The notes beneath the pieces are model-generated. The model was not told where the DNA came from. It searched no databases and was given only the letters and a program-made list of their open reading frames with translations. Below, one piece after another: positions 39,421 to 51,071 of a stretch of DNA of 64,000 nucleotides (position 1 is its first letter; each line of letters begins with the position of its first letter). The position numbers and the translations under genes are program-made. The stretch is from positions 30,654,501 to 30,718,500 of the forward strand of contig NC_080559.1 in NCBI RefSeq assembly GCF_030253575.1, read 5' to 3'. This DNA is from Rhododendron vialii (lineage: Eukaryota > Streptophyta > Magnoliopsida > Ericales > Ericaceae).

Positions 39421-39595
39421 CTCCCTCCGTCCCGATTTGTTTTTCCCCTTTTTGACTTATACATGTCCCAAATTGACTGTTCAATTTCAAAATCAATAGA
39501 TGAGATTATGTAAATTTTCAAATCAAGGGATCAGATTTGGTTTCCTTTATAAGTTGGAAATCCAAGATTAGACAAACAAATCGAGACGGAGGGAG
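39421..39595. mobile_element. Stowaway-type (Tc1/Mariner) MITE
   Basis: The terminal repeats are CTCCCTCCGTCCCGATTTG at the left and CGAGACGGAGGGAG at the right, inverted over about 25 bp, with TA flanking both ends (39419-39420 and 39596-39597). These ends and the TA duplication are diagnostic of Stowaway MITEs. Length 175 bp, in MLH1 intron 12. Confidence 0.93.
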
Positions 39596-39791
39596 TAATG
39601 CTAAACACGAGGCTGCAGAACACTTAAGGATGCTGAGGCAAGATCAAACAATTTTTACTTGATTGTTTATGCATTCAGAGAACAAATAGCATTTTTGGTT
39701 CTTACGTAATTATCGCATAAGACAAGATAGAATGCAAAGAACTTTTTTATGCTTTTTGGCCTCTATATCTTAGTAACAATAGAAACTAGTA

Positions 39792-40804
39792 CATACCCTC
39801 TGTTTAAAACAGCACTTTCTCTCTCTAAAACCAGTCTCCACTCTCTACCATCTGCAAATAGGGTTTTCGTTTGGGGGCGGCACCCGCCGCTAGCCGCTCC
39901 CCCCTGCCTCTCTCCCCCTTTTCTTCTCTCATCTCTTTCTGTGTCCATCTTTCTTCCTTCCCCATTCTCGTCTGATCTATTCCCTTTCTTTTATTCACAA
40001 AACGATTGGCATCGCAACCGATTGGGCGGCGATGGTGGCGGCTGGGTGATGCTGTGTTCGTTTCTCGGCGTCTGATTCTTCCAATCGTTTTTGGGAGTCC
40101 TTTGATATCGCTTCACAGCGGTTGGGTCCTGGATCTGGCGGCTGGTATGGCTTCTCCTCCTCTTTTTCCTCTCTCCTCTGTTTTTTCGAACCCCTGCCCT
40201 CCGATCCCGCTGTTCGCCTGTTGCTGGACTCACTGACTTTTGCCTAACGGCAGGGGCTTTCCTGAGGGGGTTTTTGCGTCCGGCGTGGTTCCTACCTGGG
40301 TCTTTGTCGGTGGACCTGGGTTTTGCTTAACGGCCTGGTCGTAGCTTCCGCGGTTGCTTGGGTTCGTTGGGCTTCGTTTTACTCCGTCGTTGGGTGACCA
40401 GTGGTGGTTTGGTGGTGGACGATGGTGGCTGACGGGTGGTGGGTGTTGTGCATCCTGATCGGATGGGCGGCGGTGGGCGATGGTATGATCTGCTGTGGTT
40501 GTGTTCGGGTGCGGTTTGCTGCTCCGTTGGGTTGCCAATGGTGGTTTGGTGGTTGGCGGAGTGGTTGACCGGCGGTGGGGGCGGTTGAGATCTAGGGTAG
40601 GTTTTGGTTTTCTTTCGGGCTGGGCTGTAATGTTTTATCTGGGCTTTTTGGCTCTCTGGGTGTTTTGTGCTTCATTGTATTATCTGGGCTCTTGGGCCCT
40701 TAAGTGTTTGGGCTTCGGCGGTTCGGCCCTTTGGGTGTTTTTTCCAACTTTTGGTTGAAATCCTCTTTCTCCTTAAATAAAATGTTTGCTTCGCCTTTCA
40801 AAAA
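39792..40804 (+). mobile_element. Retroposed ~1-kb sequence with 17-bp target duplication
   Basis: The flanks share an exact 17-bp direct repeat, AACAATAGAAACTAGTA, at 39775-39791 and 40805-40821. The inserted segment ends in an AATAAA-containing tail and a short A-run (CCTTTCAAAAAA), the hallmarks of target-primed reverse transcription. It is GC-richer than its surroundings and begins with a leader-like CT-rich stretch followed by a GGTGGCGGCTGGGTG-type region. I recognise no reverse transcriptase or endonuclease, so it may be a truncated LINE, a SINE-like unit or a processed copy of a cellular transcript. It lies in MLH1 intron 12. Confidence 0.8.
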
Positions 40805-41432
40805 AACAATAGAAACTAGTAGCCTAAGTAGTTCCAGAAAAAATTCTATTGCCTTGCACTGTTCTGTGACATATTGAGATTTATCCAGCTCAACTCAGCG
40901 AAACATAATTCTTACCTCAATGTCTGTGGTCATATACATACATTGTGTCAATCCCTTCCCAATTCGCTTTATCCAGCAGTTAATGGTCATCCTCCTATAT
41001 GAGAGCCAAAATTTACAGGTGGACATTCTAAATGAAAAGGTAAAGCATCCAAGTCAAAATTTGGAAAAGAATGTGGATTGCAAGCTGCAGCTCCTCGTAT
41101 CAAAATAATCGTAAACTAATTGTTTTTTTGGTCAGACTCATTATTGTAGAATAAAATCTTTATGAATAGGGGTATTTACAACATCCTAGTGGGATTTAAG
41201 ATTTTTTAATTACGTTTCTATGGATTTTTATGTACTTATAGGTATTGTTTTTCTTCTTCATCTTCTCCAGATGAATACAGAGCTGCTCAAGCAAAAAGCT
41301 GAAATACTAGAGGAATATTTTGGTATTTATGTTGATTCGCAGGGTAAATTGTCTAGGCTTCCTGTCATACTTGACCAGTACACTCCTGATATGGACAGGG
41401 TCCCAGAATTTGTACTTTGTTTGGGCAATGAT

Positions 41433-44400
41433 GTGAGTTCTGATATCTATTTCTTTTTATCATTCCTTTCCTTTGCATGTTTGTCTATCTTAATGTATAT
41501 TTAGAAGCACTTGCAGATGTGATGTTGTCTGGAAACTTAATTGACTACGTATGCGAGTCTTGTGTCATTCTAACGTCTAAGGGTTCCACTCTGCATTATT
41601 GTGGGAGATACAAGGCATGTACAATTTCACAATAGTCTTCCCAATCAAACCATGTTTGGAAAGACCGCCTAATAGTCGATACAATTGTTGAGTTCATCTT
41701 TCAGCACAATCCTATTGGTCCCAAAACAATGAAAAGTCGAACGAGACGGAAAATTGGCAGAAATAGAATTGGTTTCTTAGTTTTCCTTCCCCGAAAATAT
41801 ATCACGGATGTTTAATCTAGGAGACAATTAGAGATTTGTTTTTAATCACCAGTGTATTTATCCGAGAAGGCTTCGCTGTTGGTAATGTGGTATATCATTT
41901 AAGTTTTTGTTCTATTACATGGCGGTTCAGAAACTTTTAAAATTTGGTAGGAGATGTCAGATTCCCAGAACTGCTTTTATAATTTTTTTTAGGTGGACAA
42001 TTCTATTGCGAGATTAATGCATACTAGAGGTTCTTGGTGGATTATCTCATCCTTGAATCTGGTATATTTGGAAAGGAGTAAGTCATGGCATTATTAAAAC
42101 TTCTGCTTTCAGGTTGAGATTGCTGCTAGTGAACTTTTGGGCTGCTTTTTCCGGGTTTGGTTTGCCTCCTTCCTTAGGTTACATAATTCAGTTTAACGAC
42201 AGCACCAATCTCCTACATGCCTAGTTTGATCATATTCTCCTTCAAGTTCAAAACAAACAATACAGAACACAAGGAATGGAGGAGCACACGCATAAACATA
42301 GCTCCAACCACGAAAATGTAGTACACTCAAACCGAGACACGAGTCAACTACTCAACCAGTTCGATCTAATTCTCAATCCTCACATTCCAAAAAAAATGCT
42401 GAACACTGTAAATGTGGTAAAATAAATCAGGAGTGCACACATGCCCAAAAATTTCCATTCAAATTTTCACCCTCGAATCTCGCACGACGCACGCCCACTG
42501 GTTCCAATTCCACCCCTCTCGAAAAAAAATTCAAAATTCAAACCTCCAGTTTGCCTAATGGTAGAACAGTCATTTTGTTTTCAACTTCCTTTCCTCACAC
42601 AAAATAGCCACTTTTTAGCATGTTGTCAACCAATTATTACAACCATTTATTTGATCACAGGAGGACCTCAAAAGGCGATAAAAACGCCTGTATGAAATTC
42701 TCTAAACTGGTATGTTTTCTTTTCTTATTTGGTTTGACAATACGTTCAATCAATTCAACTAACGGAAGAAATGACACAAAAAAAAATAGCAATGGTTTTC
42801 ATAAAGACAATACAAGAAAATAATACAAATACAAAGCCACAACTTTCATATCAACAAATCCAAGGGGTTTCAACACATAGAAGCCATGGAAGCACAAATG
42901 AACCCTAAAAAGGACTACCATCACGAATTGAGCTGAAAACACAGGAGAACGAAAGAAACGAACCTGATTAGAGAAAAGAGGAGCTCACTCGAAACAAAAT
43001 CCGAACATACGGCCTGCAACTACCAAATTGGCTCTCTCGATTTCGGCCAACAACTCCCAGATCTTGATGAAGAGAAGATGGAGGCCGGAGCTTCTTTTTC
43101 CTTAACAGAAGATGAAGATGGAGGCGAGGACGGCGCTGGTGGAGGAAGTCGGTGCAAACTGCAGATCGTGGAGGACCAGAGGTTAGAGAGAAGGGAGAGA
43201 GCTGAGGTCCGAGGGAATGGCTACGCATCTGAACTCTGGAGTGGGGATTTTTTTTTTAGGAAGGATAAGAGGGTAATTTCACCTACGAAACTCACCTAGG
43301 CAAGGAAAAGATAGATAGGGGAGGGTAAAGATAGGTAGGGTACGGTTTGGGAGTGAACAGTCAAGATTAAAACACCAGCTGGATTGACGGTCAAGATTAA
43401 AATGATTTATATAAATGTATATGTATATAATATATATGGTTCGGTCCTATATCAGTTCAGTCGGTTCAGTCGGTTCGGTCCTACATCGGTTCGATCAGTT
43501 CAGTCCGAATAGATTTTCAAAAAACCGAGACCGAACCGACCTAAGTTCGGTTCGGTTCGGTCCACCCTGAACCTTCAACAAATGCCCCTGAACCAACCGA
43601 ACCGATCAATCAGTTTTTACGGTCTTTTTCGGTCCAGTCGGATTCGTAACAGCCCTAATCAATAGTGTCATATTTATCACTAGTTGCAATTGCCATGTAG
43701 AATGAGTCTACACTACTTATGGGCTTGATATTTAAATGGGAGTTGTTGGATTTCAGCCAAGTAATGAGATGTTAATTTTAACGAGGTTAATCATAACTCA
43801 TCTTGAGTCACCTATACCAAAAGGTAAATGCACTTTCTAGATGTTTATTTAACAGAAGTAAATGCACTTTTTGGGTACAGAAAATTTGGCCCCCTTGAGT
43901 ATGACTTGAATTTCCAAGTGGATATTGAGCAAATGTCTAGAAGTGACTATGGAAACATATGTCACAAATTAAGGAAGAGATAATTTTGTAGAGACCATTT
44001 AAGATGTTAACCCGTTTTTGTAACAACTAATTACTAGTGTAAATGTGCTCGGCAATTCCATTTCAGGTGAATCGGGCATTTTTATCCATTCTATTGGTCT
44101 TACAATTATTTGGAAGGAACTTCTTCTTAAATACTACTATGAAATTACCCTAAGCTGCATTTAAAATCAAGATAGTACAATTATTTGGAAGGAATTGACT
44201 CTGGTTTCTGTGGCCTCAGGCCAGTAGAGATTCCCTACCACTCACACCTTCTCCTTGTTCTTTCTTTCTTCAACCCCCTTTTCCCATCTGGAAAAACACA
44301 TGATTGAGATGGAGGAGATATTGCATTCTAATGATAAATAATACCAGAGAGAGAACCCAAGCAATATGTTCTTGGGGAAACCTTGACAGCAAAATAAGTT

Positions 44401-44732
44401 GTTTTCTGAAGATCTACGGAAGAAAATTACAATAGAGACCAGACGTTATGAACGTTTCTTCTCACTCATGAAAAGCAAAATGATGTATACAAAAAATAAG
44501 TGTCTTATAAGCTAGAAAAAGACAAATATCTCTTAAACCGTCGATGCATATAGGTCTCTCACAATTTGGTGGAAACACGTGAAAAGAACTATTCAAAATA
44601 CCAATATTTAATTACCCCAAAAAAAATACCGATATTTTTCGATCTGTGCATATAAGACATTGGACGTAACATTTTTCCATAAGCCATGCAGAAAAGGTGA
44701 AAAAAAGAAGAGAGAGAGAAAGCGAATTCTCA
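41433..44732. other. Spacer after the last MLH1 exon; no MLH1 3' exons found
   Basis: I looked for the conserved next MLH1 block (VDWEDE-like) and found none. At 41991-41998 a T-run plus AG is followed by GTGGAC and then diverges, a possible remnant or coincidence. Around 42960-43240 a GC-richer stretch reads, on the minus strand, like a leader and first exon (CTCTTCATCAAGATCTGGGA region), but no continuing gene is visible. Confidence 0.5.
43434..43625. repeat. CGGTTCGGTC-rich inverted/direct repeat block
   Basis: Many copies of GGTTC(A/G)GTC with the complementary GACCGAACC around a centre near 43515. Low-complexity non-coding repeat of a type common in plant spacers and MITE interiors. Confidence 0.65.
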
Positions 44733-45156
44733 GGGTAAGTTTCACTCCATCGTTGAGGTTTTTCTTAATGACGGATCTTCCCTTCATGTATACGAAATGA
44801 TTCTAAATTCTCCGTGATTTCAGTGTTCATTTCACTGACAACAAAGGAATAGATGTTCAACCAAATAAGTGATGGAATTAGCCAAAAGTAACTTATAATG
44901 ACAAATTCACACTTTTTGGTTATAAAATAAATAATTACGAGCTCTGAATTCTCCATTTTTTGGATCCAAAAGTAATTAATCTGTTTTTCCTTCAATGACT
45001 AAGAAATAAAGTACTACCGTGTCCGTACAAACAAATTTTCAATTCGAAGTATCGGTATAATGCCCCAAGAAACCACGAGGGGTTCATTGTCTTTTTGCAT
45101 ACTTGAAGGGTATCCGTCATTAGGAAAACATCAGGGGCTGTCACTGAAATTTGCCC
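44733..45156. mobile_element. MITE, long diverged terminal inverted repeats
   Basis: The left end GGGTAAGTTTCACTCC and the following TTAATGACGGATCTTCCCTT mirror the right end AGGGTATCCGTCATTAGG and CACTGAAATTTGCCC, over about 60 bp with mismatches. The 300-bp interior is AT-rich. No clear target duplication. Confidence 0.7.
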
Positions 45157-45201
45157 AAATTGTAACTATTACTATTATCACAACTTGTTCATTTAGAACT
45201 T

Positions 45202-45525
45202 GGGCGCTGCTATTCGCAGCCCTCTATTTACTCCCATAACCCGTTAAAAATTTTCAATTATACTCGATAGTTAGTTACCGAAATTGAAATATATTTTCAG
45301 CGTCCAATTACCGAAATATAATATTTTTTTCAACAGATGTTTACCGAAAATGCATGTTCGGCAATTGTTTACCGAAAGTTGAACATATTTTCGACATGTA
45401 GTTACCGAAATATAATCTTGTTTTCAACAGCAATTTACCGAAATGTTATTTATGATTTTCAACAATCATTTACCGAAATTTAGTGGGCTACGGGAGTAAA
45501 TAGAGGGCTGCGAATAACGGCGCCC
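45202..45525. mobile_element. hAT-type MITE at the GNAT gene start
   Basis: The 324-bp element has ~41-bp terminal inverted repeats (GGGCGCTGCTATTCGCAGCC at the left, GGCTGCGAATAACGGCGCCC at the right) and an exact 8-bp target duplication TAGAACTT at 45194-45201 and 45526-45533. The 8-bp duplication places it with hAT-superfamily non-autonomous elements. The interior carries about seven spaced TTACCGAAA motifs, a sub-terminal repeat pattern typical of transposase-binding sites. It ends 33 bp before the GNAT start codon, so it lies in that gene's leader or core promoter. Confidence 0.93.
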
Positions 45526-45558
45526 TAGAACTTTCTCTGTCTGAGAAGAAAAGGGAAA

Positions 45559-48500
45559 ATGGCTCATGCGAAAGCAAGTTTCCCCAGTCTTACAAGGGGA
45601 ATATTGTGCAGAGAAATATCATGTGGATACAGAGTTTGCAAACATGGTGAGACTAATTTGACTGACTTTCGATTGATTAGATGGAATAATACTATAGTTC
45701 ACAATGTGAGGAAGAGAGAGAACAGGAATCCAGAGAGAGAAAGAGAGCTTATGGTACAGTGCAGCACTTCTTCTTCTCCTTCTTCAACTGAGGAGATGGA
45801 GTTGGATGGCAAGATTGAGGATTTGGAAGCAAAAAATGGAGATGGAGAGGGGCAGTTTGGGGATTTGGTGAGGGAGTATGGATGGAAGGTGAGGAGAATG
45901 GTTGAGGAGCAGAGTGAGATGAGGAAGGTAGCTCAAGTTCAAGCTGAAGCCTTTCACGAACCTGTTTTTCTCTTCAATGATCTCTTCTTCCAATTCTTTG
46001 AGGTTAGTTTTCTTCTCTTTTCTTCTTCTTTTCTTGCTATTGTTCATGGGTTTCTCTTTTATTTTCTTGTTCTTCTTGTTTGTGGGTACCAAATCAGAAA
46101 GTCTACTGTCCCATAACCAAGATCAAGAAAACTTCCCATGATGCTAATTGTATGGTCCAGATTGACTTGAGTATATTCAGATGAATCTGAACTACACAAT
46201 TTATTTTGTACAGAGCTTTCTTGATTCCAATTCTTATCACTGCTTGTACCCTAGGAAGCACATACAGTTCACAGATACGGCATACGGACACGACACGGAT
46301 ACGTGGACACAATTTCTTCTAAAATTAGTGCACGGACAGGTCAGAGTCACGTCAAATGTAAGATGTATTTGTGTATTATGGAGGTATGTTATGAATTCAT
46401 ATAAAAGTCGGGAAAATTATTTCTATCAAACTGAGAATAATACGGAGAAGGGTCTGCATATAAGTATACAAGAACTGTACTGCTGTGAAAATTTTCACTC
46501 TAGGCCAAGGTTAAAGGTTTATTTAATGTTCCAAGAGTGTCACCAACGTGCCATAAAATATCCACAATGTGTTTGAGCAAATAAATTGTATAATAAAAAG
46601 ATTGGACAAGTGTTTAAGCATGTCCGACACGTGTCGGGAGAGTGTCGTATCGTGTCCGTGACTAATACGTGTCAGACACGGATACATGAGACCGGAAGAC
46701 ATGCTCTTAGACTTGTACCAAATCAGGTGGTTCTGTTCCTATTAAAGTTGTTTCCCTCATTTGCTCAGAATCTTTCTCATTTGGTTCTGTTCTCATGACA
46801 TTTTCTTTGGCATTGCAAACTGACAACTGGTTCGTATCTTTCATGAATTTGAAGAACTGTAAGTTATCTCCAACTCATTTGGGAAGGAAAATCTAGAAGA
46901 GCTTGGCTTTAGAGGATTTCTCTCCATTCTTTACCAGCGGACGCAAGAATTAGATAAAAAGAAGGCCAAACACAAAATCATTTTCAGTTTAGAGGATGAT
47001 TAAAAAATTATAATTGAGAGGTTCAAGTTAAGTTATCAAGATTTTAAAGCGACGAAAATTATGATTTTTGCATGAATACCAAAAAAGAGAATTATTGAAA
47101 AGTTTGTGGTGCCATGAACTCACCTGCTCCAGCTCCGTCCGCCACTGCCATTATCTGTCCTACGTACCCTTTCTAGTATGGACATTTTTGCTTCAACACG
47201 AACAAAGTACAATCCGTGGGAAAAAAATACTCTTATGTTGGCTTAAAGCCAATCGAATATTTGATTAGGTTGGCTTTAAGGAACGGTTTCCTTATTCAAT
47301 GGTTGAAATCTGTGATTATATGCCAGCCCAAAGAAGCTGCTTGAAACTGTCCTTGAATTTCGACATGGGCTAGTAGGGAGCAACCTAAGGCGTTATTCTT
47401 TGTCCTGTCACCTGGGCATAATTTTTGATTCAAAATAGTTTCAATAATGCTACAGTAACGTCATGATCAAAATCATCACCATTGCAATGCCACTACTCAC
47501 AATTTGGTTTCTTCTTGTATCATATAGGCAGAAGTACTTTCAGGACTTCTTTACAAACTTCAAAACTCAGCCCCAAACAGGTAAATATGAGCTCCAAAAC
47601 TTGTAACAACTTCTTTCTTTCCTTTTTTCTTTTTTAAGGCTTATTTTCACTCTGATCAAAAGAGAGCAAGACGGCAGATTTTCTAAGTTACAAGTTTTCT
47701 TTGTCCTCTAGGATTTTTGTAGTCAGTCTCTATGGCACCATTTCATTCAAAATGCACAAAAAATGGTAATCACAATCCAGAGTGGTGGTTACTGGTTAAG
47801 GTTGAAAAAGCATGTTGAAAATTGTGAGAAAAGTATGAAAATAAGTAAAAATCCATTGAAAGGTGTAAAAAGCGGTCTGAAATTCTTAGGTACTTGACAT
47901 TATTCCCACTTAACCCTGCCTAGTTGGTAGCCATTAGAATCTGCTATTGAAAATCGACATGCTCTTAGCAAATTCAAATTGCCCATTCAGTTAATTTTCC
48001 ACATATGCTGACAGTGAGGGACATACCTAACAGGTATGCATGTTTGGTGGCTGAGTCTAACACCGATGATCTCGAGTTGGGGCAAGAGCTTGTGGGAGTC
48101 GTAGATGTAACAGCCTTGAGAGATGAAGCTGTTCTTCGGCATCTCTCTGGAGCTAAAGAATATCTTTATGTGTCTGGGATTGCCGTTTTAAACACTTTCA
48201 GGTAAGAACATTCTTTAAAGAAAATCCTTTTCCTTTCCTTGATAATCTGCAATGCAATGCAATGCAATTTAAGTTGACGTTCCCTAAGCTTTTTGATAAT
48301 CTTGAAGATGTCTCTTGTGGTTTCTCAGATTATGTAAACATCTCTTGCTTTTTATGATAACAAAAAAAACTTCCTCATTAGTCAATCTTCTCCTTGTACA
48401 ACATTGAATTACTTGGTACAACAACACCACCACCACCACCACCGACAAAAGGGACATTGCGTAAAGGCAGTAATAGCATGCGTGTTTATCAGTTTTGTGT

Positions 48501-48918
48501 TTTTAATATAGGAGTTTCGCAAATTTATCTGTCACCATGTTTAAAACACGGACTAGGTGGCCATATGAAGGACAAACCAAATTCGTATATTGTTAATTTT
48601 AGAATCTATAGGGGACTAGGGGAAGTGTAGTTGGTTGATACTGGTGTATTGAGTGTAATATTGACTATAATTCTTTCTATGACTAACAGGAGGAGAAAAG
48701 TGGCCAGTGCATTGCTAAAAGCCTGTGACATGGTTTCCATTCTTTGGGGTTTTGAATATCTTGTTCTACGGGCTTACGAAGACGATTTGGGTGCTCTCAA
48801 ACTGTATGGAAATGCAGGCTACAGAATTGTCTCAGCAGATCCCCCATGGATGACTACTTGGATTGGTCGAAAACGCCGCATTCTTATGATTAAACGGCAT
48901 AGTTCTTGTCCAAAATGA
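45559..48918 (+). CDS. GNAT-family N-acetyltransferase, probably plastid-targeted
   Basis: Four exons by frame and GT-AG sites: 45559-46002, 47528-47580, 48034-48201, 48690-48918, joining to 297 aa. The C-terminal half is a GNAT fold: YACLVAES and ELVGVVDVT strands, YLYVSGIAV (beta-4), the acetyl-CoA-binding turn RRRKVASALLKAC, then LRAYEDDLGALKLYGNAGY and a basic end. In the canonical motif the fourth position of RRRGxA is Gly; here it is Lys. The first ~50 residues are basic and acid-poor, as in a chloroplast transit peptide. Family knowledge: plant plastid GNATs acetylate protein N-termini or lysines. Best guess is a relative of the Arabidopsis plastid GNAT group, from memory of the family rather than a search. 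A hAT-type MITE sits directly upstream. Confidence 0.85.
46270..46690. repeat. GACACG-rich repeat in GNAT intron 1
   Basis: GATACGGCATACGGACACGA on the left and a GTGTCGTATCGTGTCCGTGA block on the right are inverted with respect to each other, with further GTGTC(G/A)GACACG motifs. Probably a decayed DNA transposon inside the 1.5-kb intron. Confidence 0.5.
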
Positions 48919-50406
48919 CACTTTGAGCTATCATAGAGCTCACAGATTAATGCATATGGTGTATAGGTGCCTGATTGCTCCAAATCATGATTGTCAATCA
49001 ACTCACAAATTGTTTGTTGGCACCCAAGCCTCATTGGCTATGGCTACCATCTCCTAGTCAATTGAAACGTTTAATTTTTTTAATAACCGGATATTCAGGT
49101 CAACTTATGTAAGTTTTCTACCTAATCAACGAGGAGTGTATAGCCCCTCCACTAGGCCTTTTAGGTGATCACTTTGGTCCTGTACTTCAAGGAAGCCTGA
49201 AACTTTTATGTCCTAAAACGATATGAATCATTTCAGCATCTGAAGAAGGTTGAATGTCTTGCTTCTATTCGGCAAACTTCAATTGTACTTGAGCAACTCC
49301 AATGGTTTTGGCCATTTTTCTCGAGCCAAAGCTATTTTTATAACTTGCTACAATACTACTATTTATCCAAAATTTGGCTAAATTCCTCCAATGGTGTGTC
49401 AGCTATTTTTTAGCAATCATCATTCCCACGCAATCACAACCATTGGATCATCGTTAAGTACCAAAACTCTCAAGACCTGCCGATGCGCAAAATCATTAGA
49501 TTACTACACAAAATCAGTAAATTGTTGCATACAATCAAATATGGTAATCAATGATTGTTGCACAAAACTCACTATTGAACATAATAAACTTTGGTTTGGC
49601 AAAGCCCAAAGTTTACGTTATTTTTCTGCTCCTAAGAATGATGTTAGTTAAGCCTAAAATGATATGACCACCACAAGAAAGGGTGAACTTGTATTGAATT
49701 GAGTGAAGATATTTAGTGTCCCTAGGCAGTAGGCACTGCCACGCCAAGTGGAGTTGCATGCCTCCTCTTCACTACACATTTGTACGGGCGCCGCACATGA
49801 ATGTGTGGTGAAGAGGAGGCCTGTGACATTCAATATTTTTTCCTAAAAGAGGGTCATCTGGTGTTACTTTCAAATGAAAAAAATAAAGGTTTTGGTTATA
49901 AGTTAGAAAATATTTTATTATCCAAACTTAAATATTTTATTTTGCTTCGCATTTAACTTTAGAAACGTTACATAAATTCTTTTGCGTGCTGCCCTGGTAT
50001 ATAAAATAAGCTTCGACATTGAAAATATCTCAAGTAATTGAGTTCTTCTTCGATATTGTTTCTTATTTTTTGAGTAATTTTATCTGTTTTTTTGAGTAAC
50101 TTTATCTTTTGAGCGATTAATCTTTTACACTAGATACCATGATATAAGTAAGATCAACTTTTGACTGGATAGAGAGAGATAAAGACTTAAATGAAAAGTA
50201 TTCACAAGTTCTTGAAGAGCTCAAGTGATAACACTTTACACCGAATTATTTTTTTCATCACATCGAACCTCACTTACTCAACCCATCAACAACATTGTTA
50301 TCTCCCTCTTCGTACAAGTTGAACAACAGTACTTCATCGACTTAACCTTTTTTCTTTTGTCCTTAGCCTTTTGAACTTCTTAAATTGTCTTTATTTAATT
50401 TTTTCC
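48919..50406. other. Spacer after GNAT
   Basis: GNAT 3' UTR followed by AT-rich spacer. No gene supported apart from the hairpin annotated separately at 49.76 kb. The block 49285-49640 begins GAGCAACTCCAATGGTTTTGG and may be a decayed MITE. Confidence 0.5.
49760..49820. repeat. Compact hairpin with 21-bp stem
   Basis: GCCTCCTCTTCACTACACAT(T) at 49760-49780 is the inverse of 49800-49820 with one mismatch; the loop is 19 nt and contains GGGCGCCGC. It could be a miRNA-like precursor, a tiny foldback element or a transcript-end structure. No evidence favours one. Confidence 0.85.
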
Positions 50407-50600
50407 CGCATTTGTTAGTCTTGAAATTTGTGAATTATTGGTTCGCTAGTTGAGATGAATCGGAAAAGTAAAATTCATATATTTTTAAAAATATCCAAGA
50501 TAAAGCCCGAAAAAGGATAAAAGTAATAATTTTTTACTTTTGTCGTCGAGACGAATGAAGAATTCATAAAAATTTGACGTAAAACTAAAAAACGCAATTA
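50407..50600. repeat. Foldback AT-rich repeat family, diverged copy
   Basis: GCATTTGTTAGT at the left mirrors ACTAAAAAACGCAAT at the right. The core contains TTTTTTACTTTTGTCGTCGA then GACGAATGAAG, matching the copies at 1-205 and 52.7 kb. Confidence 0.6.
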
Positions 50601-51071
50601 TTTTTTTAGATTTTGATTTTCGCGCTCCACTTTTTATTGATAGCGCTCCACTTTGTTCATGAAATTACTAGTAACTTCACGTTAAAAGTGGAACGACATC
50701 AGTAAAAATTGGAGCGCGAAAATCAATATATTTTTTTTGAATAAAAAACACAAAATGAGAAAAAAGCCAAAAAGGAGGAACGGGGCTTAATGTAGCCACA
50801 TACATAATCGTTGGGCCAACTACATTCATAGCCCACTTCTTTCTGTACTGGGTTATCAAGTCAAGTTTAGGAGTAGACCCGTCTCAAAACCTTTGCTAAT
50901 TCCTCATCTCCACTTCTCGTTTTCTTTCTTTCCAAATAATTCTTCCTCTTCCTCTTCCTCTTCCTCTTCTTCTTCGTTTTGTTCTCTGCAGAATTACCGA
51001 AGCAAATAGATTAATCCCCAGGCAAACAGATACTTGTGTATTTGGGTGTTCGTAAATACTAGTAGTATCTG

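Larger units (their letters stand above)
25463..41432 (+). pseudogene. MLH1: MLH1 DNA mismatch-repair gene, decayed copy
   Basis: Thirteen MLH1 exons in order: 25463-25768, 26732-26904, 27099-27169, 27660-27823, 27943-28153, 34175-34323, 34892-34990, 35843-35912, 36037-36172, 38208-38293, 38363-38471, 38786-38951, 41271-41432. Signatures include [12 protein letters not shown] and DNA-repair ATPase motif GFRGEAL, NVHPTKRE, GMADDVFALLQYNTHLYLAN and LDQYTPDMDRVPEF. MLH1 is the MutL-alpha ATPase that pairs with PMS1 in mismatch repair and meiosis. Breaks: TAA at 25562-25564 in frame ahead of the ATPase domain; exon 3 is 71 nt where phase demands 73, so a frameshift that soon meets TGA; exon 4 carries a 29-bp tandem duplication; a Copia element sits in intron 5; the last ~100 residues, including the PMS1-binding C-terminal end, are not found downstream. 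A weak acceptor with GTGGAC at 41991-41998 may mark the breakpoint. Splice sites elsewhere are intact, so decay looks young. Confidence 0.88.

Noticed and set aside
40006-40758. Frames of 76-102 codons in the retroposed unit
   Set aside because: Trp/Gly/Val-rich low-complexity products without domains and mutually overlapping on both strands.
41993-42085. Start of MLH1 exon 14
   Set aside because: Only six bases after the acceptor fit; the translation diverges at once, so I treat it at most as a breakpoint remnant.
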